From contig NC_079223.1 in assembly GCF_029633865.1 (NCBI RefSeq), forward strand, positions 1,902,797 to 1,966,796: 64,000 nucleotides of DNA, written 5' to 3'. Made by a program: the position numbers and the translations under genes. The DNA comes from Lampris incognitus. Lineage: Eukaryota > Chordata > Actinopteri > Lampriformes > Lampridae. How positions within the stretch are numbered: position 1 is the stretch's first letter; the number at the start of each line of letters is the position of its first letter. The notes under the pieces were generated by a model that saw only the letters and a program-made list of their open reading frames with translations, was not told where the DNA came from and made no database searches. This document shows, one piece after another, positions 60,374 through 64,000 of the stretch.

Positions 60374-61145
60374 CACTACCGTTCAAAAGTTTGGGATCAC
60401 CCAAACAATTTTGTGTTTTCCATGAAAAGTCACACTTATTCACCACCATATGTTGTGAAATGAATAGAAAATAGAGTCAAGACATTGACAAGGTTAGAAA
60501 TAATGATTTGTATTTGAAATAAGATTTTTTTTACATCAAACTTTGCTTTCGTCAAAGAATCCTCCATTTGCAGCAATTACAGCATTGCAGACCTTTGGCA
60601 TTCTAGCTGTTAATTTGTTGAGGTAATCTGGAGAAATTGCACCCCACGCTTCCAGAAGCAGCTCCCACAAGTTGGATTGGTTGGATGGGCACTTCTTTGA
60701 GCAGATTGAGTTTCTGGAGCATCACATTTGTGGGGTCAATTAAACGCTCAAAATGGCCAGAAAAAGAGAACTTTCATCTGAAACTCGACAGTCTATTCTT
60801 GTTCTTAGAAATGAAGGCTATTCCATGCGAGAAATTGCTAAGAAATTGAAGATTTCCTACACCGGTGTGTACTACTCCCTTCAGAGGACAGCACAAACAG
60901 GCTCTAACCAGAGTAGAAAAAGAAGTGGGAGGCCGCGTTGCACAACTGAGCAAGAAGATAAGTACATTAGAGTCTCTAGTTTGAGAAACAGACGCCTCAC
61001 AGGTCCCCAACTGGCATCTTCATTAAATAGTACCTGTCTTGACTCTATTTTCTATTCATTTCACAACATATGGTGGTGAATAAGTGTGACTTTTCATGGA
61101 AAACACGAAATTGTTTGGGTGATCCCAAACTTTTGAACGGTAGTG
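60374..61145 (+). mobile_element. Tc1-like transposon, internally deleted, ends intact
   Basis: 772 bp between TA dinucleotides (60372-60373, 61146-61147), with long inverted ends CACTACCGTTCAAAAGTTTG ... complement. The + strand frame from 60753 encodes the transposase N-terminus [20 protein letters not shown], helix-turn-helix [20 protein letters not shown], a basic GRPR-like hook ([10 protein letters not shown]) and a second helical part ([20 protein letters not shown]). It then runs into the right end, so the whole DDE catalytic domain is missing. It could move only with a transposase supplied elsewhere. The rearranged sister copy is at 26009-26720. Confidence 0.92.
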
Positions 61146-61210
61146 TATGTCCAACCGTTAAAAACTTTATTCCCCCCACGAAATAAACAAATTTCATTGT
61201 TGCTATTTTG

Positions 61211-61570
61211 GGCAGCACAGTGGCCCAGCGGTTAGCACCGTCGCCTCACAGCAAGAAGGTTCTGGGTTCGAACCCCGGGGTTGTCCAACCATGGGGGTCA
61301 TCCCAGGTCGTCCTCTGTGTGGAGTTTGCATGTCCTCCCCGTGTCTGCAGTGGGTTTTCTCCGGGTGCTCCAGTTTCCCCCACCATCATAAGAAACATGC
61401 ATGTTAGGGTTAATATTCCTGTCTGTGCCCCTGAGCAAGGCAGTGGTAAAAGAACTGGAGTCAGTCCCCAGGCACAGCATGAAGGCAGCAGCCCGCTGCT
61501 CCTTGCTACACAGATCACAGCTAAAATGGGTTAATTTGCAGTAACTGAATTTCCCCAAGGGATTTAATGA
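61211..61570 (+). mobile_element. SINE family B, variant with GGGTTAATTTGCAGTAACTG tail
   Basis: Head GGGCAGCACAGTGGCCCAGC, GGTTAGCACCGTCGCCTCAC, B box GGTTCGAACCCCG. Body TGTGTGGAGTTTGCATGTCC. The 3' part differs from other family B copies and matches the tail at 25765-25920 (CCCCAGGC, CTGCTCCTTGCTACACAG). Confidence 0.8.
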
Positions 61571-61599
61571 AGGAAACTTAATTTATGTTAACATCTTTT

Positions 61600-62193
61600 G
61601 GGGTCAACTGTCCAAAGTAACGGGGAGTGCAGAAGAGAGGTGAAGAAGAGGGTGCAGGCAGGGTGGAGTGGGTGGAGAACAGTGTCAGGAGTGATGTGTG
61701 ACAGAAGGGTACCAGCAAGAGTTAAACGGAAGGTTTACAAGATGGTAGTGAGACCAGCTATGTTGTATGGTTTGGAGACAGTGGTGCTGATGAAAAGACA
61801 GGAGGTGGAGCTGGAGCTGGAGGTGGCAGAGATGAAGATGATAAGATTTTCATTGGGAGTGATGAAGAAGGACAGGATTAGGAACGATTATATTAGAGGG
61901 ACAGCTCAGGTTGGACGGTCTGGAGACAAAGCAAGAGAGGCAAGATTGAGACGGTTTGGACATGTGTGGAGGAGAGATGCTGGGTATACTGGGAGAAGGA
62001 TGCTGAATATGGAGCTGCCAGGGAAGAGGAGAAGAGGAAGGCCAAAGAGGAGGTTTATGGAGGTGGTGAGGGAGGACATGCAGGTGGCTGGTGTGACAGA
62101 GGAAGATGCAGAGGACAGGAAGAGATGGAAACGGATGATCTGCTGTGGCGCCCCCTAACGGGAGCAGCTGAAAGTAGCAGTAGTAGTAGTAGC

Positions 62194-62232
<39 letters not shown>

Positions 62233-62240
62233 TGTAGTAG
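61600..62240 (+). mobile_element. RTE-like LINE, 5'-truncated copy
   Basis: A 186-codon frame without stops: [80 protein letters not shown], ending at the stop after CCGAP. Then GGGAGCAGCTGAAAGTAGCA and a (GTA)n run of about 60 bp. It is the best preserved of the three 3' ends in the window. No RT motifs A-C are included. Confidence 0.9.
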
Positions 62241-62987
62241 AGATCTTAACAAAGGCCTCTGTTGTTTGTAATGTCACCTTGTTCAAAGGCTGTAATGTTT
62301 TTTCATTAATCGGATTCTGTAGGTTTCAGAGGACCATAGAGGATCATAGAGACAGATCAGCACATCACATAAAGAGGTTCCTGCTAAGGTAGCAGGTTCC
62401 TCTTGGGTAGTTTAAGGCAGCAGTGGTCTGACCACCTCGCTGAACCACATTCCACGTTCAGAATGAGTTGGTATCTATTCACTCCCTCCCAAAGACGTAG
62501 GAGACGGCCTGGCTTGGAGAACATGCAGATCATTCATTGAGAGTCTTCTCTCAGTCTCATGGGAACTCCTCTGGTCTCCTGAGAGTTAATCAATACCATA
62601 TGGTGTCTGACCAGTAGTATGGCAATTGTGGTACTCTCGCTGGCTCTACTGCAGTACTAAAAGTATGTTAAGTTCATTATATTGTGTTAGTGAATAGTGT
62701 TAATTCTCTCATGTTAAATGCCTGAAATAAGCTTCATTCTGCCTGTGTGTTTAAAATGCTTTGCAACAGGTTTATATTTTAACTTGGCCATTGTAAACCC
62801 TTTTCTGTGTCGAGTTAATATTTGAGCTTTTAAATATAACTGATGGGAGTCTCTGAGGAGAAAAGGGACTAGATTCATTCACAGTGTGAGGATGAATGTA
62901 TATAAGAGAGGAATGCTGCCTGGCCAGCTTATTAACCACCACACCTGTTTAGTCCAGTTTCAAAATGGGCGCCAGTTACATGAAAGA
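62241..62987. other. No gene recognised
   Basis: AT-rich in its second half. No exon or element end is seen. Confidence 0.4.
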
Positions 62988-64000
62988 ATCACTATCATCA
63001 CATGATAATATGAACCACCATCATCATATGACAAAATGAACCACTATCATCACATGATAATATGAACCACTATCATCATATGATAATATGAACCACTATC
63101 ATCACATGATAATATGAACCACTATCATCACATAATAGGAACCACTATCATCACATGATGATAGGAACCACTATCATCACATGATAATATGAACCACTAT
63201 CATCACATGACAAAATGAACCACTATCATCACATGATAATATGAACCACTATCATCACATGATAATATGAACCACTATCATCATATGACAAAATGAACCA
63301 CTATCATCACATGATAATATGAACCACTATCATCACATGATAATATGAACCACTATCATCACATGATAATAGGAACACTATCATCACATGATAATAGGAA
63401 CCACTATCATCACATTATAATATGAACCACTATCATCACATGACAATATGAACCACTATCATCACATGATAATAGGAACCACTATCATCACATGATAATA
63501 GGAACCACTATCATCACATGATAATATGAACCACTGTCATCATATGACAAAATGAACCACTATCATCACATGATAATAGGAATCACTGTCATCACATGAT
63601 AATAGGAACCACTATCATCACATTATAATATGAACCACTATCATCACATGACAATATGAACCACTATCATCACATGATAATATGAACCACTATCATCACA
63701 TGATAATATGAATCACTATCATCACATGATAATAGGAATCACTATCATCACATCATAATAAGAACCACTATCATCACATGATAATATGAACCACTGTCAT
63801 CATATGACAAAATGAATCACTATCATCACATGATAATATGAACCACTGTCATCACATGACAATATGAACCACTATCATCACATGATAATATGAATCACTA
63901 TCATCACATGGTAATATGAACCACTATCATATGACAAAATGAACCACTATCATCACATGATAATATGAATCACTATCATCACATGATAATATGAACCACT
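62988..64000 (+). repeat. 26-bp satellite running off the window end
   Basis: About 39 units of AACCACTATCATCACATGAT AATATG. Variants are GACAAAATG, AATAGG and TCACTG. The unit ATCATCACATGATAAT is partly palindromic. The true right end is outside the window. Confidence 0.95.

Overview
The window is vertebrate nuclear DNA, most probably from a teleost fish. It holds split genes with GT-AG introns, tRNA-derived SINEs, L2-, Rex1/CR1- and RTE-like LINEs, hAT- and Tc1-like DNA transposons, Ty3/gypsy fragments and an unusual amount of tandem-repeat DNA. Confidently coding sequence adds up to about 1.9 kb of 64 kb. Nothing looks prokaryotic.

Three conserved genes form the backbone. The last coding exon of ppp3r1 (calcineurin B, + strand) is at 947-994, with a long 3' region reaching a poly(A) signal near 6917. 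A complete pno1 (ribosome assembly KH protein, - strand, 7 exons, 251 codons) runs from 11219 down to 7753. A complete wdr92/dnaaf10 (WD40 co-chaperone for dynein arm assembly, + strand, 8 exons, 358 codons) runs from 11632 to 33754. ppp3r1 and pno1 are tail to tail. pno1 and wdr92 are head to head across a 412-bp shared promoter. As I recall, the order and orientations match human 2p14. All 13 introns of pno1 and wdr92 could be placed with canonical GT-AG ends and matching codon phase.

The gene bodies are swollen by repeats. The ppp3r1 3' region holds a CAGCTG minisatellite and a 3.2-kb array of about 67 bp. pno1 introns hold a hAT remnant, a compound CA array and a 32-bp repeat. wdr92 intron 4 (12.7 kb) holds an L2-like LINE with an SGNH-esterase ORF1, a 3.2-kb 42-bp satellite, L1-like and Rex1/CR1-like LINE pieces and a rearranged Tc1-like element. 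wdr92 intron 6 holds a 1.3-kb telomere-like array (GGGTTAGGG...CTAACCC) that runs to within about 20 bases of exon 7.

From 33.8 kb to the end there is no gene I can name. The region holds a 75-bp satellite next to wdr92, a possible orphan TPR-like exon (37.4 kb), a 28-bp array, a Ty3/gypsy integrase remnant (41.4-42.7 kb), a 63-bp array and a gypsy fragment split by a 27/30-bp ACACGTGT array. It continues with an RTE LINE carrying a hAT-like insertion with a perfect 8-bp target duplication, and a transposon ORF relic broken by two SINEs and a LINE tail (51.3-54.9 kb). One of those SINEs has grown a 35-copy 24-bp minisatellite. Further on are a Rex1-like LINE 5' part, a 14-bp array, a retroelement gag-like remnant, an unidentified acidic/basic repeat exon (59.9-60.3 kb, - strand), an internally deleted Tc1-like element with intact ends, another RTE tail and a 26-bp array running off the window end.

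I found no convincing undescribed system. The most interesting signals are how the tandem arrays arose (inside a SINE, beside a splice acceptor, inside a retroelement) and what protein-binding or splice-site sequences they multiply.
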